Below are positions 47,455 through 64,000 of a stretch of DNA of 64,000 nucleotides, in pieces (the first letter of the stretch is position 1; every line of letters begins with the position of its first letter). The position numbers were made by a program, and so were the translations under genes. A model generated the notes under the pieces. It had not been told where the DNA came from. It saw only the letters and a list, made by a program, of their open reading frames with translations, and ran no database searches. This DNA comes from Syngnathus acus (taxonomy: Eukaryota; Chordata; Actinopteri; Syngnathiformes; Syngnathidae), in contig NC_051094.1 in NCBI RefSeq assembly GCF_901709675.1, forward strand, positions 14,265,501-14,329,500, given 5' to 3'.

Positions 47455-48087
47455 ATGAGCGAGCAACTAAAATTTATTGTCGAACAACTGAACAAAGATC
47501 CGTTTCGGAAAAACTTTAATCTAATCACGTTTGACTCCCTCGAACCGATGCAGCTGCTCCAGATTTTAAATGACGTTTTAGCTGAAGTAGACCCAAAGGT
47601 AAGCAATGTGCAGTTTCCTACCCAACTTGGTGTTACATTAATATACTCCAAACACGATTGTCATGCTATGACAATTTCCAATCAACCAGTCAACAATCTT
47701 ATTTTCAGCAAGCTATTGATATTCGCGAGGAAATGCCCGAACAAACCGCCAAGAGAATGTGTACTCTGCTTGGAATGCTGAAATACAAACCACCTGGCAA
47801 CCAATCAGAGCTGTAAGTTGCTATGTTTACCGTAAAACGAAATAACTGATATAAAAGCACTCTTGTGTTTGTGTGGGCCATTTCTGACTCAATGTTTTGC
47901 TATCAGGAGCAACTTCAGACAGGGTCTTGTGGTTGGCAGCAAACCTGCTGTTCATCCCATCCTGCACTGGCTTCTGCAGAAGGTCCCAGAACTAAAGAAG
48001 AGAGCTTACTTGGCTCGCTTTCTTGTTAAACTTGATGTTCCTGCAGAGTTTTTGGCAGATGATGTCATCAGTGATACATATCACCAG
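47455..48087 (+). CDS. ift81: IFT81 N-terminal CH-like domain exons
   Basis: The first three exons encode about 143 residues: [60 protein letters not shown] and [20 protein letters not shown]. In the family this globular calponin-homology-like part binds the tubulin body. The remaining exons encode almost unbroken heptads, for example [20 protein letters not shown] and [20 protein letters not shown], that wrap with IFT74. Confidence 0.95.
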
Positions 48088-51000
48088 GTTTTTATGCACC
48101 AAACTTCACTTGACTTATGTATGAGGACAGCAAATGTGCTAATGCACACATACATGTTTGTTGCTAGTATGAAGAACTGGTGGAAGGATTTAAGACCAAC
48201 CATAAGGAATGTGAGCAGCTCAGGACATCAGGGTTTTCCACAGCAGAAATCAGAAGGGTAAACAACATAAAAAAAAAAAATCATCTCTTAATAGAAATTG
48301 TAACTGTCAAATAAATAAATGCATTCTTATCTTCAATGTATTTATTTATGTTTATAGCTTTTTGAAAGCAACACTATACATGTTGAACTTTTTTAACTGT
48401 ATTTTTGTTGTTTCGCAACAGGACATCAGTGCAATGGAGGAAGAGAAGGGTCCACTTATTAAACGTGTGGAAAGGTTGAAGAAGCGGGTAAGTCAACTCC
48501 CTCAAGAGGGGCCCATTTGCTCTTGTAATGCTCGGAGGATTTTAAGATTCACAGAGGAATGAAAACATAACCCTTGTCGTATTAGCACCTGCTTTGGAAG
48601 GCCTAGCAGGTATGTGACAGCTTGTAAAGATGTTTTGACACGCCAGCAAATTAATGAGCTGTTGATCTAGCACCCAAGTCGTTCCAAAAGGTGAAACCAG
48701 ACTCCCTATGTCGCACGGTTATATATGGAAAAGAGGCGCTGTCCACCTCCAAATAATATTCCATCATAACAGTATGCATTGGTTCCTCCACTAGGTGGAG
48801 TCAGTGTCCAACCATCAGCAGATGCTGGAGCAGGCCAGACAGCTGAGAATTGAGAAGAAGCGAGAGGAGCATTTGGCCCACCAGAAGCAAGAACAAAAGA
48901 ACCAAGTAAAACACTCACTGCTCTGTTTAATATCAACTTTAAATTATGCATCAGTTAATGGGGGTCTTTCCTTCATTTTCCTTGCAATTTATGCAAATCA
49001 AATGCTGTAATTTTTATAGATATGTATATAAAATACTAAATAATATCAGCTAAACACTTGCCTCACACTTTATTAGCGTTGTAACAGATAACATAGTATC
49101 TGCAAAAAGAATACTGTCAAAGAGGTCATCATTTGTAAACAAAAACGTACATTTAATCTGTTGATTATTGTGGTTATAGTTTGCATTGATGTACAACTGC
49201 ACCCACTTTAAATTGCAATCCATGCTTATACTAACTGTGATGACTCCTTACACTCTCGTATCAAGAGACATGGAATAAACCAATTTGAAGGTGCGCATAT
49301 ACTAAAAATACAGCATTGTTTGACACTATTCATATCTGCTTGAACCTGCAGTACATATTCTTTGAAACCCAATAAATAGCCCATGAATTAATATATATTT
49401 AGGGTAATTTATACCAATTTTGTCATTGGCCTGTGCTAATAATCAGCCGCTTGCCTTTAGCTTTTTCAGGCAGAGCAGAGGCTGCAGAGGTTGCAGCAAC
49501 AGTTAAAGGACATGCGGCAGGCTGCAGCTGATTCCAGTCCAGATAGTAAGTGTTGCTCTCTGCTTCAGCAGGACACAGAACGGGGTCACGGGATCATCAA
49601 AACTATGGCTATAAGATAAGATGATCTGGTGTCCAAATGCCTTGTTCTATTTTTGTCCTTGTCACAGTGTTTGTTGTGAGTGAGCGTGGTCCCAAGAGAG
49701 GAGCAACTTTCCAATTTTAGAAATGTTTCATTTGAAATGCAATCATTTTCCAAATGTATTGAGGGTTGTCTTCCCCAGGCTTAATGAAAAGGCTCGAGGA
49801 GGAGATCAAGATCAACTCGTACATGGTCTCTGAAAAACTCCCCAAAGAGTTGGAGATCCTCCGACGTACAGTTCAGTACCTTCAGAAAGTGTCATCAGAG
49901 CCCGCCATGGGTCACGGTGATCTCCTTGAGCTGGGGAACAAGGTCAGGATGCCACTGTCAAGTCTGTATGCATTTAACTTTATTTTGAAGTTTCACATCT
50001 TTTTTTTTTCCAGATTAAGGAAGTTGACTCTCAGATAAATCAGTTGATTGAGAAGAAGATGATGAGAAGCGACCCTATAGATGACAAGCTGACTCTATAC
50101 AGGCAGCAGGTGAGATTTGATTTGCTTTCTGGAGGCTTTGACTCTATTCTTTTAATGTGGACTTATCCTGGTACTGCCGGACTCTTAATATGTAATGCCA
50201 AATACGTGTGTGCCAGTTTTCTGTGTCTTCATGTCTTGGGTTCTTTATTCATTGAAACATTCACTTTACTTACCAGTGGAGCCTAAAACCTTTCATAGTG
50301 CTAAAATTTGTGAAACAGATTACTCCAAAATGTCTTGTGTTCCACAAAGACATCCGATTCAGAGGAAATCCCTGAATCATTTGTTAATGATGTGATGTCA
50401 TTTCTCTCATCTTCATTGCCTCAAGTTTTTCCCATGAACATTGCACATTTGCAAGAACCATTCTAATCTGACTCTCGCAGGCCTCCATCATCATCCGTAA
50501 GAAGGAAGCAAAAGCTGAAGAGCTGCAGGAAGCAAGGGAGGAGTTAGCGGCTGCAGAGCGAGAACTGAAACATAGGACAAACCAGGCACTGGCCTCCAAT
50601 GGGGAAGAGATCATCCGGGGTGATGAGGTACCAAGTCTGTGTGCTTGCTGTAGTCACAAGTTAGTGCACTCATTCAAAAAAAATCCCAATGTTGTGGGGC
50701 TAGAGTTGTACTAAATCAACTAATCTGTATCAGTCTCTGTTGTTTACATAGACTGCTAAGATCACTCACTTTCTTGTACTTATGTATATATTCAAACCAC
50801 ACAAAAAAACACAAAATGCTATTTATGGTCCTATCCAAACACTGACTGCTTACTGTCTTAACAGTACTCATCCTTTTTCCCCCACTCGCCCCCGCATATT
50901 CATGAAGATCTATTAATAGTAGCAAACTGAGAAGAACCAGAACAAGAAACTGTACTGACCAAAATGCCTGGAAGTTGCCTTTTCCCTTGTACTCACTTAA

Positions 51001-54000
51001 TTCAACAAAACACTTTTTAGAGGCCTATAAGGTTTGATCTTCATTTGATCAAACAGCAAGGGACTTCCAAACATTCTTGATGTCTTCTTGAGAAATACTC
51101 CTATTGACAAGGAAACTAAAACCTGAGGAGGTCATCTTTTTAGCTTTGGTCTCTTCATTCTGTAAGCTCACAAAAGGGAAGGTGTAGTATAGTTTAGTGT
51201 TCTCTCCATTTAACTCATATACAAACATACCCATAATGGTGCATGCAGCGGTCAGCAAGTGGATTCCAATCATGTCAACGGAACTGGCGGAATAAGATAA
51301 TGGGCTTTGTATGCCGTGACAGCTTTGACAGATCTATCGACTATTTAGAATGTTGTTTATAAGCAGAGAGCCACGGACAGATGAAAACGGACGGCGCTGC
51401 AGCCAAAATGTGGCAGGCAATTTTACAGTCTGTCTAAATCTTAAAGGGGAGTCAACCCCAACATTTTCTGTTAGGTAATATATTGTGTGGGGCCCCACAA
51501 GTCTAAACATGGCATTACGTTTTTATCCAGCTCAGGCTGTGGCCATTTTGCTGCCTGATGACTTTCCAGTTGCCAGGTGTCAGGACACAACCAATCACGA
51601 CTCTCGGCTTCAGAAAACCGGTGAGCCGTGATTGGTTGGCCATCCACTGAGATAGATTTTGCCTGTTCAATTCATATTCCACAAATGAAATCAGAACACC
51701 GTGTTTCCATTAGTTGAGTTGCATAGAACATACTATGACAAATAAATGTGTGGGTTGACTTCCCCTTTAAAGAGCAACAACTATTTCTTGATATTCTCTG
51801 TGATCTGTAAACAGAAGAAAAGTGAAGGCCATGGGTCCTAGAATTTTCTGTTGCAGCCCAAAGTGTACTTTTTGCCTTTTCTTCAGGAGTCCACAAATCT
51901 TGGCTGAGAGGATGCTGTCACTACTTGTTGATTGTACACTGTTGTGACCTTTAACCTCTCTGACCTGCTACTGTGACAGAAGAGGGTGAATTTTGCTGTC
52001 ATTAAATTGGCATCGCAAACATTTAGGTGTAGCATCTGTCACAAGTTGACAGACACAGCTGATGGACAGCATGCGTTTCAGCAATCTCTGAGACATTACA
52101 TCACTCATACTGGAACAAATCAGATGCTTTGGCATTCAGAATTAAACAGCTGCTGTCTCCACTTTTGACAAAAATACAAATGCGATTGAAATGAGTCTCG
52201 TTACATTTATTTTGTTATAAGAAAGTAATCAGTTGACAATGCAATGGACAAAAAGGACTCCATAATTCTTCCCCCCATTTATTTCACTCATACAGAAGAG
52301 GAATTCAGCTACAAGTGCACATATGAACATGCACTAGTTGGTTAGTGTCATACAGGACTCATCAAGTATGCAACCTTCTTCCATTTATGGCTTGAGTATT
52401 GATAAGCAATCAGTTGTAGTAACAAAGAGGGTCCTTTGCTTGTATAAGTTAATGGAAAAGATCTTGTCCAGCACTGCTTAGCAGGCTCCTCCTCAGTCAC
52501 AGTGGAGATGATCACTTTATCAGCGGTATTTTCCATTCTGCTTGTTGTGTCATCGCATCACTTGCCACCCATCAGCTGCAGAGGGACGACTGCATCTCGT
52601 TGGCCTGTCAAGTTTATCAACTGAGCACATCACACAGCTTAAATATAGTAGTACTATTGCAGTGAAGAGGGGATCTCCATTTTATATTCTACTCCTAGTG
52701 TCACTGCGCCGCTCGTATTTGTACTTCACTTTAGCGTGGTCAAGCGTGTTATGAGTGAGCTGCTTGTTGGTAACAGGATTCCTTTGTGGGAACACACTGT
52801 CAGGAACACTATGGAGTATTATTCTTCTCTGTTAAGTCCTCTCTCAGCTACGACTGCCCTTGATGTCCTAAAATACACCTAGAATATACTCTCTGAACCG
52901 TCCCTCCACCCACTGTGTCTCACATCAAGCTTCTCGGGTCCCCAAAGGACGTGAAGCACATTCTGTGTTTTCTGGGACTGTTCTCTCGTGTCCTTGTTCA
53001 TTTATAGCTGCTCTTCATTGTGGAGGAGCTTCAGTGTGTCCCGATAGACAGACAGACAGACAGAAAGACCCTCGGGTTGGGGCCCGAGCCCACGTCCGCT
53101 TGCAGCAGAGATTCTGCCAGATGGAGCTATTTGCTGGACGTAGCGTGCCTGAACAGATCGAGTGACCGTGCTGGATCAGGGCACGGGCCCTGGGGCCCCC
53201 CGTCTGCTGTTTTTGAAAGCCTTTCCTCTGCTGACCTTGAGCAAGGCATTGGACAGCATGCGTCTATATTGTGATAGAAGAAACCAGGAACCAGCAGAAG
53301 ATTGTGTGTACTTGTCAGAGTTTTGAAATCAGGAATGGGAATCATTGAAAAAAACACAATCAAAGATTAAATATATTTCGAAACTGTTTAACCTCATTTG
53401 ACCCTTGTGTTATTTCCAACTGAAAGATTCTGGCTGGTACCAACTCTTGACTTGAATTGTCTTCTGTTCCCTCCTAGCTGAAACGTTTGGTGGTGAAACT
53501 GCGAAGCAAGGGTACAGTTTACAAGAAGAAACGTCAGGAAATTGCAGAGCTGAAGGCTGAGTATGGCGTTCTACAACGGACCGAGGAGATTCTCAAGCAG
53601 AGGCATGAGGCTGTCCAAGAGAAACTGGTAAACTACAAATGAGTTCAAAACCCGAGCAACATTTTTGTTTTTGGGTAACTTCCATCATTTCTTGCAAAGC
53701 ACCGCACATGAACGTAAAGTCCTTTTTACAGTATGTCGTTTTTTGCTACTGATGGCACACAGCATTAAGGGTAAAATATGAATGGAGCAGTGCGAGAACT
53801 GTTCTATCAACTGCCCTTGAGCAAGGCACTCAAGTAACCGTTCCCTCGGTGCCGCGCATCGGCTGGCTCCCTCCAATCGCTCTGTTTTCAGTTGATCTCC
53901 CCATTCACACTGGCCGTGTTAACACTGGCGTTCTGGAAGCTTCCTGGAAATTGCTTCACACCTCTTTGTGGTCCCAGCGCCTGACTTGTTGATAGGCTGT

Positions 54001-57000
54001 CTGAAAGAAGCCATGCAGAGCTGCTATTTTTGACAACTGCATCTGCCGCCCCTGCTCTTTCTGCATCTCTCACTGGGAGTTGTTAAGCTATGGCAGTTTT
54101 CAGCCTCATCCTTTGGATGTGACGGGTTAGTAGTTCTTGTAAGCTACAGATGGAAACTGTTCCCCCCTTGAAGACAGTGGGCCTTGTGCAAAAATCAATT
54201 AAAAGGTGCAACCACGATCAAGTGTTTAACTGCTACGCAGTTGATTTTGCATCCTGTCGAAGGAGTGTTTGCATATAGAGGAATTCAGCATGAGTATTGT
54301 GATTTATCAAACCAAAGACAAATTGTGACAGCGGAAGCGTATTACTTGTGGAAACATATTTTAAAAAGCTAACAAAACATCTATTTAGCTGTGCACTTTT
54401 CGAGTTACTAAGTCCCATTTGTTTGAGTTAAAGCAATTCAACTTTGGTATGTCCCGTTTAACGCCTCCCAGATTGAGTAACATTTGCCTAATACCATAGT
54501 TGACAATGACTGAAGGAAAATAATGGAGAAATCTATAAGGCAGACCTCTGCCAAGTCTCAAACATTAATAACTGTGTGAAAAGATGGTTTTCCACCTCTT
54601 TGTTCATTCCTCCTACTTCATGATATTAGACGGCTTAAACTGAGTATAAGATGTTGGCAAATGGCAGGCTGTACCATTTTATTTATTTGCAGTTTATTTA
54701 TTTATTCATGGTTGCATTGATATCCTCATGATCCATTTGGTTTGGTACTTACCCTGGAGGGTGATTTTTTTATTTTTTTCTCCCAACACCAAGCACTTGT
54801 GAAAAACTTACTTTTATGTTCATTTTATCAAGGTTGACTCTTGTCTTCTAATTAAATCCAAAAGCTGCACATAATCTATGCAGCATGTGTTATATCTGCT
54901 GCCCACAATTAATTCTGAATAAATGGTAAATAAGAAAATTAATTGTTTTCCAACTAAGACACTCGGTACAATAATAAGTTGTACATTTTCTGGCTATTTC
55001 CGCCTTACTTTGGGTCATTAACTTGCCAGATTTCTCTCCCTTGTGTTCTGGAAGCAAACTGTGGAAGCTGAGAAGGGTATCTCCGGCTACAGCAATACTC
55101 AGGAGGAACTCGAGAGGATGTCAGCCATCAAGAGCGAGCTAGATGAAAAGAAGGGCCGCAAACTGGGTGACATGTCTGAAATGGTAACATTACTCAGGAT
55201 AGAATTTGATGAATCTTGCTATTTTACTTCAGAGAAAAAAATAATCCTCATTGTGACTGTTGTCTCTGTTCTCATAGGCGAAGCAATTAAATTCACAGAT
55301 AGCGGAGAAGAAGTCGGCTCTCGCTCCAATTATCAAGGAGCTGAGGTCATTGAGGCAGCAGTGTCAGGTGAGCGTAGCTGTTTTACTATGCAACTATAAT
55401 ATCATTCTTTATTATCATCATTATTTTGAATTTTTACAAAAGGAAAAAACACTATCCATCTTCTCTTTAAAAATGCAAAATACTGCAATGACTTGACTTG
55501 AAATACAGGAGTAAATGTGAAATATGGTAAAACATTGTACATCAAGGTAGCCCCTGTGATGAGACATTAGTCCATCTTAAGAGTGAGATCAAATGGATAA
55601 AATTATTACTGATTCCTGTTGGACTTCTGTATCGTCTATTATTGTGACACGCTGGTATTTTAGCAATCCTTTACGCGCTCCAGAAATAAAATGCTTGAAG
55701 GGAAAGCCCCCCACATTGCTCCGCTAAAGGCAGAGGATTAAATTTTCCTACATGTGTTCCATCTTCCTCTTCAGTGGCTAATGTCTACCAATGAAACACT
55801 GCAACCGAAGGACAGAAATAGACTTTGTAAGAGCGGCCATTGTTGGTTAAGTTGCTCAAAGTGATTCTGTGTTTTGAGTGGTACTATAATTGGACAGTGT
55901 TGAAATTGTCTTGGTATGATTTTTGTACAGAAAAGTGAGCTTTGTTTTGTGTGAGTGGAATACTGACTTTCTGCTCGAACATTTTTCCAGGTTTTAAATC
56001 AGGAATATGAAGAAAAGAAATCCCAATACGAAAGTTGTGCTGCTGGTCTGGAGAGCAACAGGTCAAAATTGGAGCAGGTATTGTTTCTGTTGTCGTTGCT
56101 TTTTTTTTTTTTGCTTTTTCAAAAGTCATACTCGTGTTTCTTTACTGGGTATTGCAAATAACATTTGTATTCTTCACAGGAGGTGAAAGCGTTGAGAGAG
56201 GAGACGGCACAGGAGGAAAATCGATATCATTACATCAACTGCAAGTCTGAGGTAAGAATAAGGAGCAGGCAGCCAAATGTCGACTTCCACAATTCTTGCA
56301 GCAGTAAATTTGAAGCCTTCTTCTGAGGCCTGCCCACTCACTAAACTACGGCATAGCCAAATTAGTCAAGAGCAAGCCAAGTGTTAGGCGCAAATGATAA
56401 TTCTCTTGGATTCAACTGCTCCTCTTCAAAGTGGCCAAAAGAACTAGATAAACAAACTGTCAAACATTTCTCGACATGAAACATAATGACAGTAAAGCAT
56501 GAGCACACAGATATAAAAAATAAAGATTGCCAAGACATGTAGGAGGATTTTTTTTTTTTTTTTTGGTCGGAAGGTTCGTGTTGTTAAATCTGCCATAAAT
56601 GTAGCATAGCATTTCAAAAAATGATCATCATACCAACAATCATGTTTTGTGGTGGTACTGTGATGTTCAGGGACTGCTTTGCTAATTCTGGACCTGGATG
56701 ACTTGCTGTGATTGATGGAACTTTGAATCCCATTCTTTACCAGTAAATCCTTAGCGAGTTTGGTAACTCAAACTGAAGCGCACTTGGATTCTGCTGCAGG
56801 ACTACAATCCAAAACACACAAACAAGTCAACTTCGGAATGGCTTTAAAAGTATATAGTGACGGTTTTGGAGTGGCCTAGTCAAAGTTTAGTCAAGACTCG
56901 AATCTAATTGAAATGCTGTGAGATGGCCTTTAAAAAGTCTGTTCGTGCTCAAAAACCCTCGAGTGTTGCTGATTTTCTTTCTTCTAAATTTTGAAATTCT

Positions 57001-58374
57001 GCAAGGAGTTTAGGGGGGCAAGTATGAATCACTATTTAAAATCCACATTTTTATTTTTATTTTGACTTAGGTTATGATTGTCTGATACACTATTTACATT
57101 TGTTTGATGATCTTAAACATTAAAGTGGGGAACCCACAATAAAAAATTAGAAGAGGGCATATGGTTTTTCATGCTTTTTGGTGTTGTATTTATTAAAATT
57201 CTTGAAAGGGCTGTTGGTAACAATAAGATAACTCTGCTGGACATCTTAATCCAGAGAGATCTGTAGGTGGTCTTTTAACAATAATAATCAAATCGCTCCA
57301 TATTATCCTTTCATTTCAATTTTGTAATCTATAAAATATGATCAATTTCTTATAATTTGGTTACTTTATTATGTAACTATTTGACTCCATTTAAACTGCT
57401 CTTTTGTAAAAATCTTTGAGTTTTTTTTTTTTTCCTCTTACAAACTGGTTTGCTCAAACATTCTTTTAGTATACGGTACATTTCTTACCTGGTATCGTCT
57501 GTGTGATTGGTCATCTGAGCAGCAACTGTTTGATACCTTTAAGGCTAGCCCAGAAAACATGTTGCAACATGTTAAAAATGAATCGGATTGTTGTAACAGC
57601 TGTGTGAGAAGGACAGAGGTAGTCCCCCTCTCTTCAACTAGACTCCTGCTAGTTCATGAGCCTCCCATCTCTGTCTTTCACAGGTCATTGAGATGCAAAT
57701 ACAGCGGGCGGCTGAGGAGATGAAGGCCTACGTGTCCTCTGATGTCCAGGAGAGGAAAAAGGCCATCAGGTGAGCACGCTGAGTCTGGCCAAACAGCTGC
57801 TTGAAAGCTTAATAACCTTTTATACCCTCTGGGAGCTCCTCTTACATCATAGTCAGTTGAGCTGCTGCACCCGCATTATTTCATTTCACACAAAGAGGCA
57901 TCTGAGAGTTCCTAATCACTTATGATGGAACCAAAATATGGATTAAGGGTATATGAGAAGCCACTTTGAAAACAGTGTGTGAGCTCTTTTGAATTTGCTA
58001 TGGCCTTGCATGTGAATAATACCCTTGTTTGTAGGGAAGTGTACATGAAGAACATTGCAGAGCAGGAGCTACTTGGCAAGGTGAGTTATTTACTCAGTAA
58101 TTTGTTTTGAGAAATTATTTTCAGTGGATACATGAGGTGAGATGTTAGCTTCTCCCTCACCACCCCCCCACCCCCCCCACGTGCACTGCAGAAGTTGCGT
58201 GAGAAACAGAAGCTGGTGAGGGAGAGCCACACTACTAACATGGAGCAGATGAAGATGTGGCAAGACTTGGAGCAACTGATGGAGTGCAAGAGGCAGTGCT
58301 TCATAAGAGTGGAATGCGAGGCATCTGTCGGTCAGGTCATCCAAGAAGGAGGAGAGGATAGGCTGGTGCTGTGA
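47455..58374 (+). CDS. ift81: IFT81, intraflagellar transport complex B protein, complete
   Basis: IFT81 is a core IFT-B subunit that pairs with IFT74 and carries tubulin into cilia. Exons: 47455-47598, 47709-47812, 47907-48087, 48168-48257, 48422-48487, 48795-48905, 49461-49545, 49779-49942, 50014-50109, 50481-50627, 53478-53627, 55055-55183, 55278-55367, 55991-56077, 56180-56251, 57684-57769, 58035-58080, 58192-58374. The total is 2,031 nt: 676 residues plus TGA, the same length as human. Start [20 protein letters not shown] (human [20 protein letters not shown]) and end [12 protein letters not shown] both match. The last intron has a C-rich tract before GCAG. ATP2A2 lies 1.7 kb downstream on the same strand, as in human 12q24. 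Confidence 0.97.
48906..49460 (+). other. IFT81 intron 6, no gene seen
   Basis: AT-rich; no repeat family recognised. Confidence 0.6.
51049..51273 (-). other. Unassigned antisense open frame, 74 codons
   Basis: ATG at 51271-51273 opens [20 protein letters not shown], a hydrophobic start, followed by [20 protein letters not shown] and a Lys-rich end, [16 protein letters not shown], before TGA. A possible acceptor (TTCCGCCAG) lies 10 nt upstream of the ATG. I recognise no family. It may be chance, a relic, or an exon of a small nested gene. Confidence 0.18.
51441..51770. mobile_element. TTAA-flanked MITE, nearly complete
   Basis: The left end is TTAAAGGGGAGTCAACCCC. The right end, read on the minus strand, is TTAAAGGGGAAGTCAACCC. 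TTAA at both outer edges suggests a piggyBac-type target site (inference). Inside, CCAATCACG and CGTGATTGG form a second inverted pair near 51590-51640. A broken relative lies at 2129. IFT81 intron 10. Confidence 0.75.
52348..52536 (-). other. Unassigned antisense open frame, 62 codons
   Basis: ATG at 52534-52536 has A at -3 and G at +4 and opens [28 protein letters not shown] lies about 145 bp upstream on the same strand (near 52680). No homologue is recognised. It could be the first exon of a nested antisense gene with 51049-51273, or chance. Confidence 0.15.
53046..53067. repeat. GACA microsatellite
   Basis: Short (GACA)n run in IFT81 intron 10. Confidence 0.85.
53628..55054 (+). other. 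IFT81 intron 11, no gene seen
   Basis: AT-rich, with a short TTTATTTA run near 54678-54705. No recognisable element. Confidence 0.6.
55368..55990 (+). other. IFT81 intron 13, no gene seen
   Basis: AT-rich; nothing recognised. Confidence 0.6.
56252..57683 (+). other. IFT81 intron 15
   Basis: AT-rich. The stretch 56640-57000 (GGTGGTACTGTGATGTTCAG, AAAACCCTCGAGTG) reads like a degraded Tc1-type transposon fragment, but I could not place its ends. Confidence 0.4.
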
Positions 58375-58954
58375 GGGCTCACATGATTTCAGTACTTCCT
58401 TTTAAACCCCACTGTCCTGTTATTTAATTTATTTAGTTTAATTGCTTTATGAAAATGTATTAAAAGCACAATTTCATCAATCATTGGATAACTATGTTTT
58501 AACATTGGGTGACAGTTTTCTTACATGAGCACAACTGTCCATGACAAGGTTTGAGATTTACAATGTTTTAGCTCTCTGTGAGTCAGTCACCAGACGTTTT
58601 GACACGCGATTAATGTAGTTTCGATCCAAGTGTCTCGTGATAACGGCACACATAGTGGAGTACCGGTGGACATGGTCAACTATTTTTAGCAGGAATAACA
58701 TGACCTTGGACTGTTTCTTGCCAATTTTGGAAGTAACTGTTGCCGTGTATACAATTAGCTAGTTATTCTTTTTTGCCGAAATAGTGTTTTCATAGATGTG
58801 AAAATGTAAGCTATACTATGTTATGTTTCTGTGTTTTATAGGATGTTATAATGTCATGTTTATTTTGACTGGTAATGTGTGTTTTATGTGCAAGAATAAT
58901 GTCAACGAATGTTAGATTTTGACTTTTGTAATGAGGAACTATAATGGTTTTGCA

Positions 58955-58960
58955 ATTAAA
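58955..58960 (+). terminator. Candidate IFT81 poly(A) signal
   Basis: ATTAAA 581 nt after the stop codon. Another ATTAAA is at 58459-58464. No canonical AATAAA was noticed in between. Confidence 0.45.
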
Positions 58961-63987
<5,027 letters not shown>

Positions 63988-64000
63988 TAACTCTTGTGCC

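Larger units (their letters stand above)
50628..53477 (+). other. IFT81 intron 10 (2.85 kb)
   Basis: The largest IFT81 intron. It holds a TTAA-flanked MITE (51441-51770), a GACA microsatellite (53046-53065) and two minus-strand open frames described separately. Confidence 0.7.

Overview
The window is nuclear DNA from a vertebrate, most probably a teleost (ray-finned) fish. It holds four split protein-coding genes with GT-AG (twice GC-AG) introns. The encoded proteins are close to human SPECC1L, BCR, IFT81 and ATP2A2, and the introns are crowded with repeat types I associate with fish genomes: a tRNA-headed SINE with a GGAT tail, TA- and TTAA-flanked MITEs, and short LINE tails. I cannot name the species. 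All family assignments come from reading the translations against remembered family features; no search was run.

Layout: (1) 1.3-12.8 kb, minus strand: SPECC1L (cytospin-A), 14 coding exons, 1,081 codons by my joins, with a candidate non-coding first exon and CpG-rich promoter at about 17.5-17.7 kb. (2) 20.0-46.0 kb, minus strand: BCR, 23 coding exons (the human gene also has 23), 1,275 codons. Order of parts: N-terminal coiled coil, Ser/Tyr-rich region, DH, PH, C2 and RhoGAP, ending in a PDZ-ligand-like tail. Intron 1 is about 11.9 kb. (3) 46.0-47.5 kb: a head-to-head promoter interval shared by BCR and IFT81, containing a perfect RFX X-box. (4) 47.5-58.4 kb, plus strand: IFT81, 18 coding exons, 676 codons (the human length). 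(5) 60.0 kb to the end, plus strand: the first five coding exons of ATP2A2 (SERCA2); the gene continues past the window.

Every exon set was checked by phase: summed lengths are 3,246, 3,828 and 2,031 nt, all multiples of three, and adjacent exons join in frame at residues conserved with the human proteins.

No microbial-style operon, defence cluster, CRISPR array or obviously new gene system is present. The observations most worth checking are a possible internal first exon of BCR that would give a GAP-only protein, the X-box at the IFT81 promoter, two GC-AG introns, a possible antisense reading-frame pair nested in IFT81 intron 10, and several well-preserved small transposons.
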